Shown one piece after another: positions 7,830 through 16,952 of a stretch of DNA of 64,000 bases. The DNA is from Flavobacteriaceae bacterium (GTDB lineage Bacteria; Bacteroidota; Bacteroidia; Flavobacteriales; Flavobacteriaceae), in contig JABAZC010000071.1 of the NCBI GenBank assembly GCA_018608625.1, positions 79,615 to 143,614 on the forward strand. The letters are read 5' to 3'. Within the stretch, counting starts at the first letter, position 1, and every line of letters begins with the position of its first letter. The position numbers were made by a program, and so were the translations under genes. The notes beneath the pieces are model-generated. The model saw only the letters and a program-made list of their open reading frames with translations, did not search any database and was not told the DNA's origin.

Positions 7830-8903
7830 TTGTTAATGCTCGTTACAACCCAATATACGGACGTTGTACTTGCTCAATGTGAAGAGGTCACAATTGATAG
7901 TTTATCTAATCCTGGACCATTTGAGGTACAAACACTCAATGAGTCTGATGGAATTCGAAATGGACCTGACTATTTTGGAGCCACTATCTACTACCCTATA
8001 AATGCCAGCCCACCATTTGCAAGTATTGCAATTGTTCCTGGTTTCATATCAGGCCCTTCAACTGTAGCAGAATGGGGAGTGTTTTATGCCTCACACGGAA
8101 TAGTAACTATTATTGTAGGAACAAACAGTCTTTATGATTTCCCAGAAGCCCGAGCCTATGCCTTATTGGATGCTCTAGAAACTATTAGAATAGAAAATAG
8201 CAGAGCGAATTCACCACTAGAAAACGCTCTTAATTTAGATCAATTAGCCGTCAGTGGGTGGTCCATGGGTGGTGGTGGTGCTCAAAGAGCAGCGGTCCTA
8301 GATAATAGAATTTCTGGAGTTATCGCATTGTGTCCTTGGTTAACAAACACTAATCTAAACCACGAAAGCTCCGTATTAATTTTTAGTGGCGAAAACGACA
8401 CTACTGCCCCTGCTGAATTACATGCAGACATTCATTATAATTCCACACCAAACGAAAATAACAAACTCCTTTTCGAAATTGAAAATGGAAATCATTCTGT
8501 GGCTAACTCTCCAAATGGAGGTAATGGTATCATTGGAAAAATAGCACTTTCATGGCTAAAACTATATGTAGAGCATAATGACTGCTATTGTCCATTACTC
8601 ACAGAAAATCTTTTAGAAAACCCAGCTGAGGCCTCTAGGGTTGAAGACAATTTTGAATGTGAACTACTTGGAATTAATACGACACAACTGTCTATTAAAG
8701 TGTATCCAAACCCCACAAATAACCTAATTAACTTAAAAATAAATGAGAACGTTGACTACGAACTTATTTCTCCTCTAGGTCAGCGCATATTTAAAGGCAC
8801 TCTTAGAGGCTTAAACAAACAAATTAACTTATCCCAACTCGACCAGGGATTGTATTACTTATGTATGAATAATCAAACAATTAAAGTAATAAAGCAAAAT
8901 TAA
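7830..8903 (+). CDS. secreted PET-hydrolase/cutinase-like polyesterase with T9SS sorting domain
   Basis: This alpha/beta-hydrolase of the dienelactone-hydrolase/cutinase group matches Ideonella PETase along its length as I remember that sequence: the GPF entry, YYPINA, SIAIVPGF, WGVFYASHGI, GWSMGGGG with Ser145, CPWL with the cleft Trp, GENDTTAP with Asp190, and NGNHSVAN with His222 (numbering from 7830). The elbow has Trp before Ser, as in PETase, not the His of actinobacterial cutinases. The two Cys forming PETase's extra disulfide are absent; a C-terminal Cys pair remains. Residues about 288-357 are a type A T9SS sorting domain (VYPNPTNN, GLYYL), so it should be exported through the outer membrane. 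The start is problematic: TTG 7830 leaves a signal peptide without its basic end; an in-frame ATT at 7797 would supply QNSKKILVACLL. Confidence 0.82.
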   Translation: MLMLVTTQYTDVVLAQCEEVTIDSLSNPGPFEVQTLNESDGIRNGPDYFGATIYYPINASPPFASIAIVPGFISGPSTVAEWGVFYASHGIVTIIVGTNSLYDFPEARAYALLDALETIRIENSRANSPLENALNLDQLAVSGWSMGGGGAQRAAVLDNRISGVIALCPWLTNTNLNHESSVLIFSGENDTTAPAELHADIHYNSTPNENNKLLFEIENGNHSVANSPNGGNGIIGKIALSWLKLYVEHNDCYCPLLTENLLENPAEASRVEDNFECELLGINTTQLSIKVYPNPTNNLINLKINENVDYELISPLGQRIFKGTLRGLNKQINLSQLDQGLYYLCMNNQTIKVIKQN

Positions 8904-8987
8904 TTAGTTGGGTGTTTAATTTTATTAATAGAGCGCTCTTTGTTTGTCTCAATTTTAAAAATATATTAATTATAGTTTTTCATTTAA

Positions 8988-9011
8988 AGTTTATACCTAA
9001 ATTTATAAACT
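8988..9011 (+). repeat. inverted repeat upstream of the amidohydrolase gene
   Basis: AGTTTATA and its exact complement TATAAACT are separated by eight bases and end 17 bases before the ATG at 9029. It could be an operator or a leader hairpin, or chance in very AT-rich DNA. No TAnnTTTG box is visible nearby. Confidence 0.35.
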
Positions 9012-9028
9012 ATCTATAATTATATATT

Positions 9029-12007
9029 ATGTTAAAAAAACTTTTATCTATTAGTGTGTTTTTTGTTGCTCTTTCGTTGTCAGCACAAGATTATTTCCCA
9101 AAGAACGATGGCGTGAAATCAAAAAATACAAATTTCACAGCTTTAGTTAATGCTAAAATTTTCATCACCCCTACAAATCAGGTTGAAAATGGAGTTTTAC
9201 TAATTCAAGAAGGTCGCGTGATTCAAGTAGGAGCAGAAGTTAAACTGCCTCAGAATACCGTAATAATTGATTTAAAAGGAAAATCTATATACCCTTCTTT
9301 TATAGATATTTATTCTGATTTTGGAATTGCAAAAACCAAACGTAAAAGTGGTGTCTCACGCTCCGCTCAATACGGGCCAAGTCGAGAAGGTTTTTACTGG
9401 AATGATCACGTACGTCCGGAACAAAATGCAATCGACCAGTTTAAATATGATGACAAAACTGCTAAAAGCTTATTAGAAGCAGGTTTTGGAGTGGTCAACA
9501 CCCACATTCAAGACGGAATTGTACGTGGAACAGGTGCCTTAATTGCTTTAGATTCAAAAGGGTCTGATTCGCAGCGCATCTTGTCTGACCAGTCGGTACA
9601 GTACACATCCTTTTCAAAAAGTGTGCTTTCTCAACAATCATATCCATCTTCTATTATGGGTGCAATGGCTTTATTAAGACAACTTAATCACGATTCAGAA
9701 TGGTACAAAAAAGGGAACATTCCAACTAAAGACCGCTCTATAGAAGCCTTTAATCAACATAAAAAAAAGGTACAGATTTTTGAGGCTGGTAGCAGAGCAA
9801 ATGCCCTGAGAGCTGATGCCGTAGGAGACGACTTTGGAGTTCAGTATGTTATTTTGGGTGGTGGTGATGAGTACGAACGTATCAACGATATCAAAAACAC
9901 ACAAGCTACGTTTATCCTCCCTTTAAACTTTCCAAAAGCTTATAATGTTGAAGATTCTTTTTTAACAAATTCGTTGGAGTTGGAGGCGATGAAAGAATGG
10001 AACCAACGACCTGGAAATCCCGTGGCTTTAGATTTATCTGGAGTGTCGTTTGCATTTACAACAAAGGGATTAAAATCTATGAAAGACTTTAAGACTAACC
10101 TATTGAAATCCATTGAGTATGGATTGGACAAGGTCACTGCTCTAGAAGCCTTAACCTCACAGCCTTCGAAAATTTTAGGAAACTCAAAACTTGGTAATTT
10201 AAATATTGATAGCTACGCAAATTTCTTAATTACTTCAGGAGATATATTTGAAGCTGAAACAACCCTTTATGAAAATTGGGTTAATGGTTCAAGAACGATC
10301 ATTACCCCTCTTTCCAAAACTGATCTTAGAGGAGACTACTATTTTTCAATAAATAAAGACTCCTATAAACTAAAAATCAGTGGTACATTAATTAAACTTA
10401 AATCAGAAGTGACATCAGATTCATTGAAATTAAGTAGTAGTTTAAACTATAAGAATGATTGGATGCATTTAATGTTTTCATCTAAAGACACTACAAATCA
10501 AGAATTTATAAGATTGAATGCTAAAATTTTATCAACTATAAAATCGATAAAAGGAAAAGCAACCTTAGTGGACGGCTCTACCCCTAATGTAGAACTGAAA
10601 AAAGTAGTAGACACGAGCAAAACATCAAAACCAGAGATGAAGAAGAAAGAGCTTCCTTTTCCAGTCATAGTCCCTGTTAGTTATCCAAATGGTGCCTATG
10701 GGTTTTCAAAACTCCCAGAAGCAGAGACACTCTTATTTAAAAATGCAACGGTTTGGACCAATGAGTCCGAAGGTATTCTAGAGGCTACAGATGTATTAGT
10801 TCATAATGGTTTAATTTCAAAAATTGGGAAAAATATTAAAAGTAAAAAAGCAGTAGTAATCGATGCAACTGGAAAGCATTTAACAACTGGAATTGTAGAT
10901 GAACATTCGCACATAGCGGCTGCTAGTATTAATGAAGGAGGTCAAAATTCTTCAGCAGAAGTAAGTATTGAAGATGTAATTGACGCTGATGACATTGATA
11001 TTTATCGAAATTTAGCAGGCGGCGTAACTTCAATTCAGATTTTACATGGTTCTGCCAATCCTATCGGAGGTCGCTCCGCTATTATTAAGTTAAAATGGGG
11101 GGCGTCGGCAAAAGAATTGATTTATAATGAAAGTCCTAAGTTTATAAAGTTTGCTTTGGGAGAAAACGTAAAACAATCTAATTGGGGCAGCTACAGTAGG
11201 TTTCCACAAACGCGAATGGGAGTTGAACAACTTTACATTGATTATTTTACAAGAGCAAAAGCATATGATGCCAAACAAAAAAGTGGAAAACCGTACCGCA
11301 AAGATGTTGAAATGCAGGTTCTTGCTCAAATTCTTAATAAAGAACGCTTTATTAGTTGCCACTCCTATATACAAAGCGAAATTAATATGCTAATAAAAGT
11401 CGCTGAAAAATTTGATTTCAACATTAATACCTTCACACATATTTTGGAAGGCTACAAAGTAGCTGATAAGATGAAAGCTCACGGAGTTGGCGCCTCAACT
11501 TTTAGTGATTGGTGGGCCTATAAATTCGAAGTGAATGATGCAATTCCCTACAATGCGTCGATATTAAACGCTATGGGCGTTGTAACCGCTATCAATAGTG
11601 ATGATGCCGAAATGTCTCGACGCCTTAACCAAGAAGCTGCGAAGGCCGTAAAATATGGCGGCACCTCTGAACAAGACGCCTGGAAAATGGTCACACTTAA
11701 CCCTGCAAAACTACTTCATATCGACCATCGTGTGGGTAGTATTAAGGTAGGGAAAGATGCCGATCTTGTACTTTGGAGCCATCACCCATTATCAATTTAT
11801 GCGAAAGCTGAAAAAACACTAATTGAAGGTGCGACCTATTTTGATAGTGAACGGGATCAAAAGATAAGAACTTCTATTCAGTCTGAAAGAAACATACTCA
11901 TAGAAATGATGTTAAAAGAAAAAAATAAAGGTATGAAAACACAGCCAATTAAGAAAAAAGATAAACAGTTACTTCACTGTGATTCTATGCATTTTAATCA
12001 ACTATAA
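9029..12007 (+). CDS. exported double-domain amidohydrolase
   Basis: The 992-residue protein has a signal peptide (MLKKLLSISVFFVALSLSAQ) and two amidohydrolase-superfamily modules. The N-terminal module (about 30-450) keeps the composite-barrel start (GRVIQVG, GKSIYPSFID), but where HxH should follow it reads IYSDF, so it lacks the metal ligands. The C-terminal module (about 565-960) has VDEHSH with the HSH ligands at 626-628, and INSDDAE with the catalytic Asp at 858 or 859. Relatives are called imidazolonepropionase-like amidohydrolases or periplasmic prolidase-like enzymes; the substrate, probably a C-N bond in a small peptide or cyclic amide, is unknown. A second, shorter amidohydrolase follows 11 bases downstream, which suggests an operon and a joint function. 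Confidence 0.82.
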   Translation: MLKKLLSISVFFVALSLSAQDYFPKNDGVKSKNTNFTALVNAKIFITPTNQVENGVLLIQEGRVIQVGAEVKLPQNTVIIDLKGKSIYPSFIDIYSDFGIAKTKRKSGVSRSAQYGPSREGFYWNDHVRPEQNAIDQFKYDDKTAKSLLEAGFGVVNTHIQDGIVRGTGALIALDSKGSDSQRILSDQSVQYTSFSKSVLSQQSYPSSIMGAMALLRQLNHDSEWYKKGNIPTKDRSIEAFNQHKKKVQIFEAGSRANALRADAVGDDFGVQYVILGGGDEYERINDIKNTQATFILPLNFPKAYNVEDSFLTNSLELEAMKEWNQRPGNPVALDLSGVSFAFTTKGLKSMKDFKTNLLKSIEYGLDKVTALEALTSQPSKILGNSKLGNLNIDSYANFLITSGDIFEAETTLYENWVNGSRTIITPLSKTDLRGDYYFSINKDSYKLKISGTLIKLKSEVTSDSLKLSSSLNYKNDWMHLMFSSKDTTNQEFIRLNAKILSTIKSIKGKATLVDGSTPNVELKKVVDTSKTSKPEMKKKELPFPVIVPVSYPNGAYGFSKLPEAETLLFKNATVWTNESEGILEATDVLVHNGLISKIGKNIKSKKAVVIDATGKHLTTGIVDEHSHIAAASINEGGQNSSAEVSIEDVIDADDIDIYRNLAGGVTSIQILHGSANPIGGRSAIIKLKWGASAKELIYNESPKFIKFALGENVKQSNWGSYSRFPQTRMGVEQLYIDYFTRAKAYDAKQKSGKPYRKDVEMQVLAQILNKERFISCHSYIQSEINMLIKVAEKFDFNINTFTHILEGYKVADKMKAHGVGASTFSDWWAYKFEVNDAIPYNASILNAMGVVTAINSDDAEMSRRLNQEAAKAVKYGGTSEQDAWKMVTLNPAKLLHIDHRVGSIKVGKDADLVLWSHHPLSIYAKAEKTLIEGATYFDSERDQKIRTSIQSERNILIEMMLKEKNKGMKTQPIKKKDKQLLHCDSMHFNQL

Positions 12008-12018
12008 ACACAACAACT

Positions 12019-13317
12019 ATGAAACTTATAAAATTAATATCTGTTATAACTGTTTGTGTGACTATATCAAATGCACAACAAACGCCAGGAGATCAACAAT
12101 CAAAATCAGTTGCTATTATTGGTGCCACCGCACATATTGGAAATGGAAACGTCGTAGAAAATAGCCTCGTTCTTTTTAACAATGGAATTATTCAAAATGT
12201 TTCTGTATACAATGGAAGTGAAGATCTGACAAAGATGGATGTTATTAAGGCCTCTGGGCAACATATCTATCCTGGGTTTATCGTTCCTAACTCCACATTG
12301 GGATTAATCGAAATTGATGCCGTAAGAGCCTCTGATGACGACGAAGAAATCGGAACATGGAACCCACACATTCGGAGTCTAATTGCTTACAATGCAGAAT
12401 CTAAAGTGGTTGAGAGCATGCGACCAAACGGAGTGCTTTTAGCACAAATAACACCCAGAGGTGGACGTATCTCCGGGACGTCATCTGTGGTCCAATTAGA
12501 TGCTTGGAACTGGGAAGATGCAGTGGTTAGAGAAAATGGTGGCATTCATCTAAATTGGCCTAACACATTAACTCGTGGGCGTCGTTGGCTAGGAGAAGAT
12601 TCTGGACTGAAAAGCAATCCAAAATATAGCATTCAAACTACAGAAATAGAGGCTTACTTTAAGCATTCCAAAGCAAATTCAAAAAGCAGTAGAGGGACTC
12701 AAAACCTTCCTCTAAATGCTATGAAAGGTTTATTTAACAACTCAAAAACACTTTTTATTCATGTGAATGATGAAAAAGGAATCTGGGATGCTGTTGAATT
12801 TTCAAAAAAACAGGGCATTACAAAAGTAGTCATTGTTGGAGGCTATGAAACGTATAAGCTAGGTACATATTTGAAAGAAAATAATGTATCGGTGCTTCTG
12901 CAACGTGTGCACTCTAGACCTACTAATGACGATCATGATTACGACCTTCCATTTAAAATGGCAAAGCTATTGGTAGATGAAGGAGTTAATGTAGGCTTGG
13001 AAACGAGTGGTGACATGGAGCGCATGAATTCTAGAAACTTACCCTTTTATGCGGGTACAACAGTAGCGCACGGACTTTCAAAAGAACAGGCACTTCAGTT
13101 AATTACTTTAAATACTGCAAAAATATTAGGAATTGATGCTAAATATGGATCTTTGGAAGTTGGTAAAAGCGCGACCTTATTTATAAGTAAAGGTGATGCG
13201 TTAGACATGCGAACAAACCAGCTGACTCAAGCTTTTATTGACGGTCGAAACATCAGTTTAGAAAGTCATCAAACTGAGTTATGGAAACGCTACTCAAAAA
13301 AATACAGCACGAACTAA
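12019..13317 (+). CDS. exported amidohydrolase-like protein lacking the HxH metal motif
   Basis: The 432-residue protein has a signal peptide (MKLIKLISVITVCVTISNAQ). It resembles the N-terminal module of the preceding protein: GATAHIGNGNVVENS, then GQHIYPGFIVPNSTLG where a catalytic member would have PG-x-x-D-x-H-x-H, and a C-terminal AKYGSLEVGKSATL strand set typical of the composite beta-sandwich. With HxH absent it may be a non-catalytic partner or subunit of the 992-residue enzyme, or may use other ligands (it has HVND and TSGDMER). The 11-base spacing supports coexpression. Confidence 0.75.
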   Translation: MKLIKLISVITVCVTISNAQQTPGDQQSKSVAIIGATAHIGNGNVVENSLVLFNNGIIQNVSVYNGSEDLTKMDVIKASGQHIYPGFIVPNSTLGLIEIDAVRASDDDEEIGTWNPHIRSLIAYNAESKVVESMRPNGVLLAQITPRGGRISGTSSVVQLDAWNWEDAVVRENGGIHLNWPNTLTRGRRWLGEDSGLKSNPKYSIQTTEIEAYFKHSKANSKSSRGTQNLPLNAMKGLFNNSKTLFIHVNDEKGIWDAVEFSKKQGITKVVIVGGYETYKLGTYLKENNVSVLLQRVHSRPTNDDHDYDLPFKMAKLLVDEGVNVGLETSGDMERMNSRNLPFYAGTTVAHGLSKEQALQLITLNTAKILGIDAKYGSLEVGKSATLFISKGDALDMRTNQLTQAFIDGRNISLESHQTELWKRYSKKYSTN

Positions 13318-13357
13318 TTAATGAAATTAATAAGAAGTAAACACTTAATTTAGTGGC

Positions 13358-14155
13358 ATGGTAAAAACAATCAGTAGTCTTCAAAATCCATTTATAAAAC
13401 AATTAGTTCAGCTTAAAGAAAAGTCTAAATTAAGAAAACAAACGGGCTTGTTTATCATAGAAGGCAAGCGTGAAGTATCGTTAGCTATCAAAGGGAGTTA
13501 TAGGCTAGAAACGCTCTACTACTATGCGGACTTATTTTCTGCTGCTGAAGCTGCTGCTCTTGAACCCTATGGAATAGATATTATTGAGATTTCAAAGGCT
13601 GTGTATGAAAAGGTAGCACACAGAGAAACAACTGAAGGAGTAATTGCAGTTGCAAAGGCCAATGACCTGAGCTTGGATAGCTTAAAAATAACATCTGAAA
13701 ACCCATTAATATTAGTCGCTGAATCACCTGAAAAACCTGGGAATATTGGAGCGTTATTACGCACCGCTGATGCTGCTAATATTGATGCTGTTATTATTGC
13801 CAATCCATTAACAGATCTCTACAATCCAAATATTATAAGATCAAGTGTTGGCGGAGTCTTTACCGTACCTATAGCTACAGGAACAACTTCCGAAGTGATT
13901 GCGTACTTAAAACGTAATAATATTGCTATCTACCCTGCAATACTTCAAGAATCTGTAGCGTATGACTCTATAGATTTTAAAACTCCTTCTGCAATAGTCA
14001 TAGGGACTGAATCTACTGGACTTACAGAAAAATGGCTTAAAGACTCTACAACAAAAATCCAAATTCCTATGGAAGGAAAATTAGATTCTATGAACTTATC
14101 GGTTGCCGCAGGAATTCTCATATTTGAAGCTAAAAGGCAACGGAAACTTATCTAA
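13358..14155 (+). CDS. TrmH/SpoU-family RNA 2'-O-methyltransferase
   Basis: The 265-residue protein shows the N-terminal substrate-binding region (SLQNPFIKQLVQL, FIIEGKREV) and the C-terminal SPOUT knot: ESPEKPGNIGALLRTADA (motif 1), IRSSVGGVF, IVIGTESTGL (motif 2) and IPMEGKLDSMNLSVAAGI (motif 3). Such enzymes methylate ribose 2'-OH in rRNA or tRNA using S-adenosylmethionine and work as knotted dimers. The target (for example 23S rRNA G2251, as in RlmB) cannot be assigned from sequence alone. Confidence 0.88.
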   Translation: MVKTISSLQNPFIKQLVQLKEKSKLRKQTGLFIIEGKREVSLAIKGSYRLETLYYYADLFSAAEAAALEPYGIDIIEISKAVYEKVAHRETTEGVIAVAKANDLSLDSLKITSENPLILVAESPEKPGNIGALLRTADAANIDAVIIANPLTDLYNPNIIRSSVGGVFTVPIATGTTSEVIAYLKRNNIAIYPAILQESVAYDSIDFKTPSAIVIGTESTGLTEKWLKDSTTKIQIPMEGKLDSMNLSVAAGILIFEAKRQRKLI

Positions 14156-14243
14156 AAATAAGTTCCATTAATTGTTTAAATATTTTGTGTAAAAACTAAG
14201 TATTGTTATTGCGTGTTTCGTTTGATTGTAGTAATTTTAGATA

Positions 14244-16460
14244 ATGACAGAGGATGAAATTGCAACTGAAAATGCGGCTATAGCAAAAGACTACAAAGAA
14301 CTACTAAAAATCAGTTACAGAACTCTCTCTGCAAAAGACAAAAAGCTAATAAGAAAAGCATTTGAAGTTGCTCTGGATGCTCATTCAAACCAACGCCGTA
14401 AATCTGGAGAAGCCTATATTTTTCATCCAATTGCAGTTGCAAAAATAGTAGCTTCAGAAATAGGTCTTGATGCGAATTCCATTGCTGCTGCCCTGCTTCA
14501 CGACGTTGTGGAAGATTGTGCACGCTACACCATAGATGACATTCAACAACTATTTGGTGAAACTGTTGCAAGAATTGTGAACGGCTTAACTAAAATCTCA
14601 AACATAAAAAAAGACTTGAATGTCTCGATGCAGGCCGAGAATTTTAGACGAATGCTTCTAACCCTCCATGATGACATCCGCGTTATTATTATTAAGATTG
14701 CCGATAGACTTCACAACATGCAAACTATTCATTCGATGCGTGAAGATAAGCAACTAAAAATCGCTTCTGAAACATTATACATTTATGCACCTCTTGCCCA
14801 TAAAATAGGCTTATATAATATCAAAACAGAACTTGAAGACTTAGCTTTAAAATATACAGAGCCAGAGATTTATAACGGGATTTTAAACAAATTAAAAGAA
14901 AGCAAAGAAGAACAAGATCTTTACATAAAAGATATTAATAAGATTCTCAAAAAGGCTCTCAATAAAGAGAAATTAAAGTATGAAATCAAAGGTAGACCAA
15001 AATCAATTTTCTCAATTCGAAGAAAAATAAGAAACCAAGGCGTTTCTTTTGAAGAAGTCTATGATAAATTTGCAGTAAGAATTATCTATAAATCAGAACT
15101 AAAAGAGGAGAAATTTTTAGCTTGGAAAATTTATTCTATTGTTACTGACCACTTTCGCCCCAACCCAATTCGATTACGAGACTGGATATCAGCGCCAAAA
15201 TCTACGGGCTATGAAGCTCTACATATCACAGTTATGGGGCCTAAAGGTCGCTGGGTAGAAGTTCAGATTAGAAGCGAACGAATGAATGAAATTGCAGAAA
15301 AGGGGTATGCAGCGCATTACAAGTATAAAGAGGGTGAAAAAGAACAGGATGAAAATTTAGAGAGTTGGATTGGAAAACTTCAAGAAGTAATTGAGAATCC
15401 AGATTCGAATGCAGTAGAGTTTGTAGAGCAGTTTAAACTTAATCTTTATGCTAAAGAAATATTTGTATTTACCCCCAATGGTGATTTAAAATCACTGCCG
15501 ACAGCCGCTACTCCTTTAGATTTCTCTTTTAGTATCCATACCGAGATAGGAATGAAAACTAGAGGCGCCAAGGTGAATGGCAAATTGGTTCCACTAAACC
15601 ATATCTTACAAAGTGGTGATCAAGTAGATATTATTACTTCCGAAAATGCCAAACCAACGTCCAACTGGCTAGATTACGTTACAACAACACGCGCTAAAAG
15701 TAAGATAAAATCCTCACTCAAAGAAGAAAAGAAAACCATTGCTGAAGATGGAAAAGAGATATTAAGACGAAAGCTTAAGCAACTGAAAATTTCTTTAAAT
15801 GAAAAATCAATCAATGAACTTGTAAACTATTTTAATCTAAATACAAGTTTAGATTTGTTTTATAGAATTGGCATCGGAAGTATCGACAATACAATGCTAA
15901 AAAGTTATGCCGCTTCCAGAAGTAACGCGCTGGTTAGTTTTATAAAAAATAAAATTACTCGCAACAAAGGAATCCTAAAAGAATCAGTTGAAAAAGATGA
16001 AATCACTTCTAAATACGACATGCTTGTTTTTGGAAAAGAAGAAGAGAAACTTAATTACCTACTTTCTTCTTGTTGCAATCCAATTCCTGGAGATATGGTT
16101 TTTGGGTTTCTTAGTATCAAAGAAGGTATTAAAATTCATAAAAAAGTATGCCCAAATGCGTTAAGTCTTCAATCCAATTATGCCTACAGAATAATGTCAG
16201 CAAAATGGATAGATTCTTCACAACAAGTATTTAGGGCAGTTGTTAAGCTAACAGGAATAGACAGACTAGGTTTAGTAAACTCTATAACCAAAGTGGTTTC
16301 TGAAAATATGAACGTAAATATTAAAAGTATAAAATTTGATACTGATAGTGGAATCTTTAATGGGGAAATTAGTGTAGAAGTCAACAATAATAACTTTGTT
16401 GAAAAGCTCATGGAGCGCCTGCAAAAAATAAATGGTATCGAAAAAGTGTTTAGAATCTAA
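14244..16460 (+). CDS. RelA/SpoT-type bifunctional (p)ppGpp synthetase/hydrolase
   Basis: The protein is 738 residues, full length for a long Rel. The N-terminal HD hydrolase domain carries HPIAVAKIVASE and LLHDVVED (His86-Asp87). The synthetase domain around residues 240-370 carries GYEALHITVMGPKGRWVEVQI. TGS follows at about 408-470 (IFVFTPNGDLKSLP, HTEIG), then a helical and Cys-containing region (SSCCNPIPGD) and a C-terminal ACT/RRM domain. Both catalytic domains look intact, so it should make and degrade the stringent-response alarmone and is probably the main Rel of this organism. It leads a run with a Fur-family gene (25-base gap) and purA. The adjacency to purA fits, because (p)ppGpp inhibits purine synthesis. 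Confidence 0.93.
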   Translation: MTEDEIATENAAIAKDYKELLKISYRTLSAKDKKLIRKAFEVALDAHSNQRRKSGEAYIFHPIAVAKIVASEIGLDANSIAAALLHDVVEDCARYTIDDIQQLFGETVARIVNGLTKISNIKKDLNVSMQAENFRRMLLTLHDDIRVIIIKIADRLHNMQTIHSMREDKQLKIASETLYIYAPLAHKIGLYNIKTELEDLALKYTEPEIYNGILNKLKESKEEQDLYIKDINKILKKALNKEKLKYEIKGRPKSIFSIRRKIRNQGVSFEEVYDKFAVRIIYKSELKEEKFLAWKIYSIVTDHFRPNPIRLRDWISAPKSTGYEALHITVMGPKGRWVEVQIRSERMNEIAEKGYAAHYKYKEGEKEQDENLESWIGKLQEVIENPDSNAVEFVEQFKLNLYAKEIFVFTPNGDLKSLPTAATPLDFSFSIHTEIGMKTRGAKVNGKLVPLNHILQSGDQVDIITSENAKPTSNWLDYVTTTRAKSKIKSSLKEEKKTIAEDGKEILRRKLKQLKISLNEKSINELVNYFNLNTSLDLFYRIGIGSIDNTMLKSYAASRSNALVSFIKNKITRNKGILKESVEKDEITSKYDMLVFGKEEEKLNYLLSSCCNPIPGDMVFGFLSIKEGIKIHKKVCPNALSLQSNYAYRIMSAKWIDSSQQVFRAVVKLTGIDRLGLVNSITKVVSENMNVNIKSIKFDTDSGIFNGEISVEVNNNNFVEKLMERLQKINGIEKVFRI

Positions 16461-16485
16461 AAATTAGTTTAAATTTGAAGTTCTT

Positions 16486-16947
16486 ATGAGTATAAAACCA
16501 AAAAATAACAATCAGGAAATTGTAAAAAATGAGTTTACTAAATTTCTTGGCGAAAATGGTCATCGTAAAACCCCAGAGCGTTTTGCTATTCTTCAAGAAA
16601 TTTATGATAACGAGGATCACTTTGATATAGAATCTCTTTACATCAAAATGAAAAACAAAAACTACCGTGTTTCAAGGGCAACTTTATACAATACTATTGA
16701 ACTACTTTTAGAATGTGCATTGGTAAGAAGACATCAATTTGGTCAAAATCAAGCTCAATATGAGAAGTCATACTTTGACAAACAACACGATCACATTATT
16801 TTAACTGATACTGGTGAAGTATTTGAGTTTTGTGATCCAAGAATTTTATCGATACAAAAAACAATCGAGGAAGTATTTGACATAAATATTGACAAACACT
16901 CTTTATACTTTTATGGAACAAAAAGAAATACTAAAATTAACGATTAA
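16486..16947 (+). CDS. Fur/PerR-family transcriptional regulator
   Basis: The 153-residue protein has a winged-helix N-terminus ([35 protein letters not shown] as recognition helix) and a dimerisation domain with [20 protein letters not shown]. The H-D-H-I segment supplies regulatory metal ligands. Only isolated cysteines are present; the two CxxC structural zinc pairs of classical Fur and PerR are missing. It is therefore a Fur-family metal or peroxide sensor of undetermined signal. It sits between rel and purA with gaps of 25 and 5 bases, which suggests cotranscription. Confidence 0.85.
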   Translation: MSIKPKNNNQEIVKNEFTKFLGENGHRKTPERFAILQEIYDNEDHFDIESLYIKMKNKNYRVSRATLYNTIELLLECALVRRHQFGQNQAQYEKSYFDKQHDHIILTDTGEVFEFCDPRILSIQKTIEEVFDINIDKHSLYFYGTKRNTKIND

Positions 16948-16952
16948 ATAGC

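Noticed and set aside
8930-8939. Perfect palindrome AGAGCGCTCT between the PETase-like gene and the amidohydrolase gene
   Set aside because: Too short to form a stable hairpin after a loop is allowed, no T tract of terminator type follows directly, and no second copy was noticed.
11090-11374. Open antisense frames of 60-120 codons within long genes (for example here and at 54943-55305)
   Set aside because: They lie opposite genes with clear family motifs, lack recognisable domains, and read as shadow frames of coding sequence.
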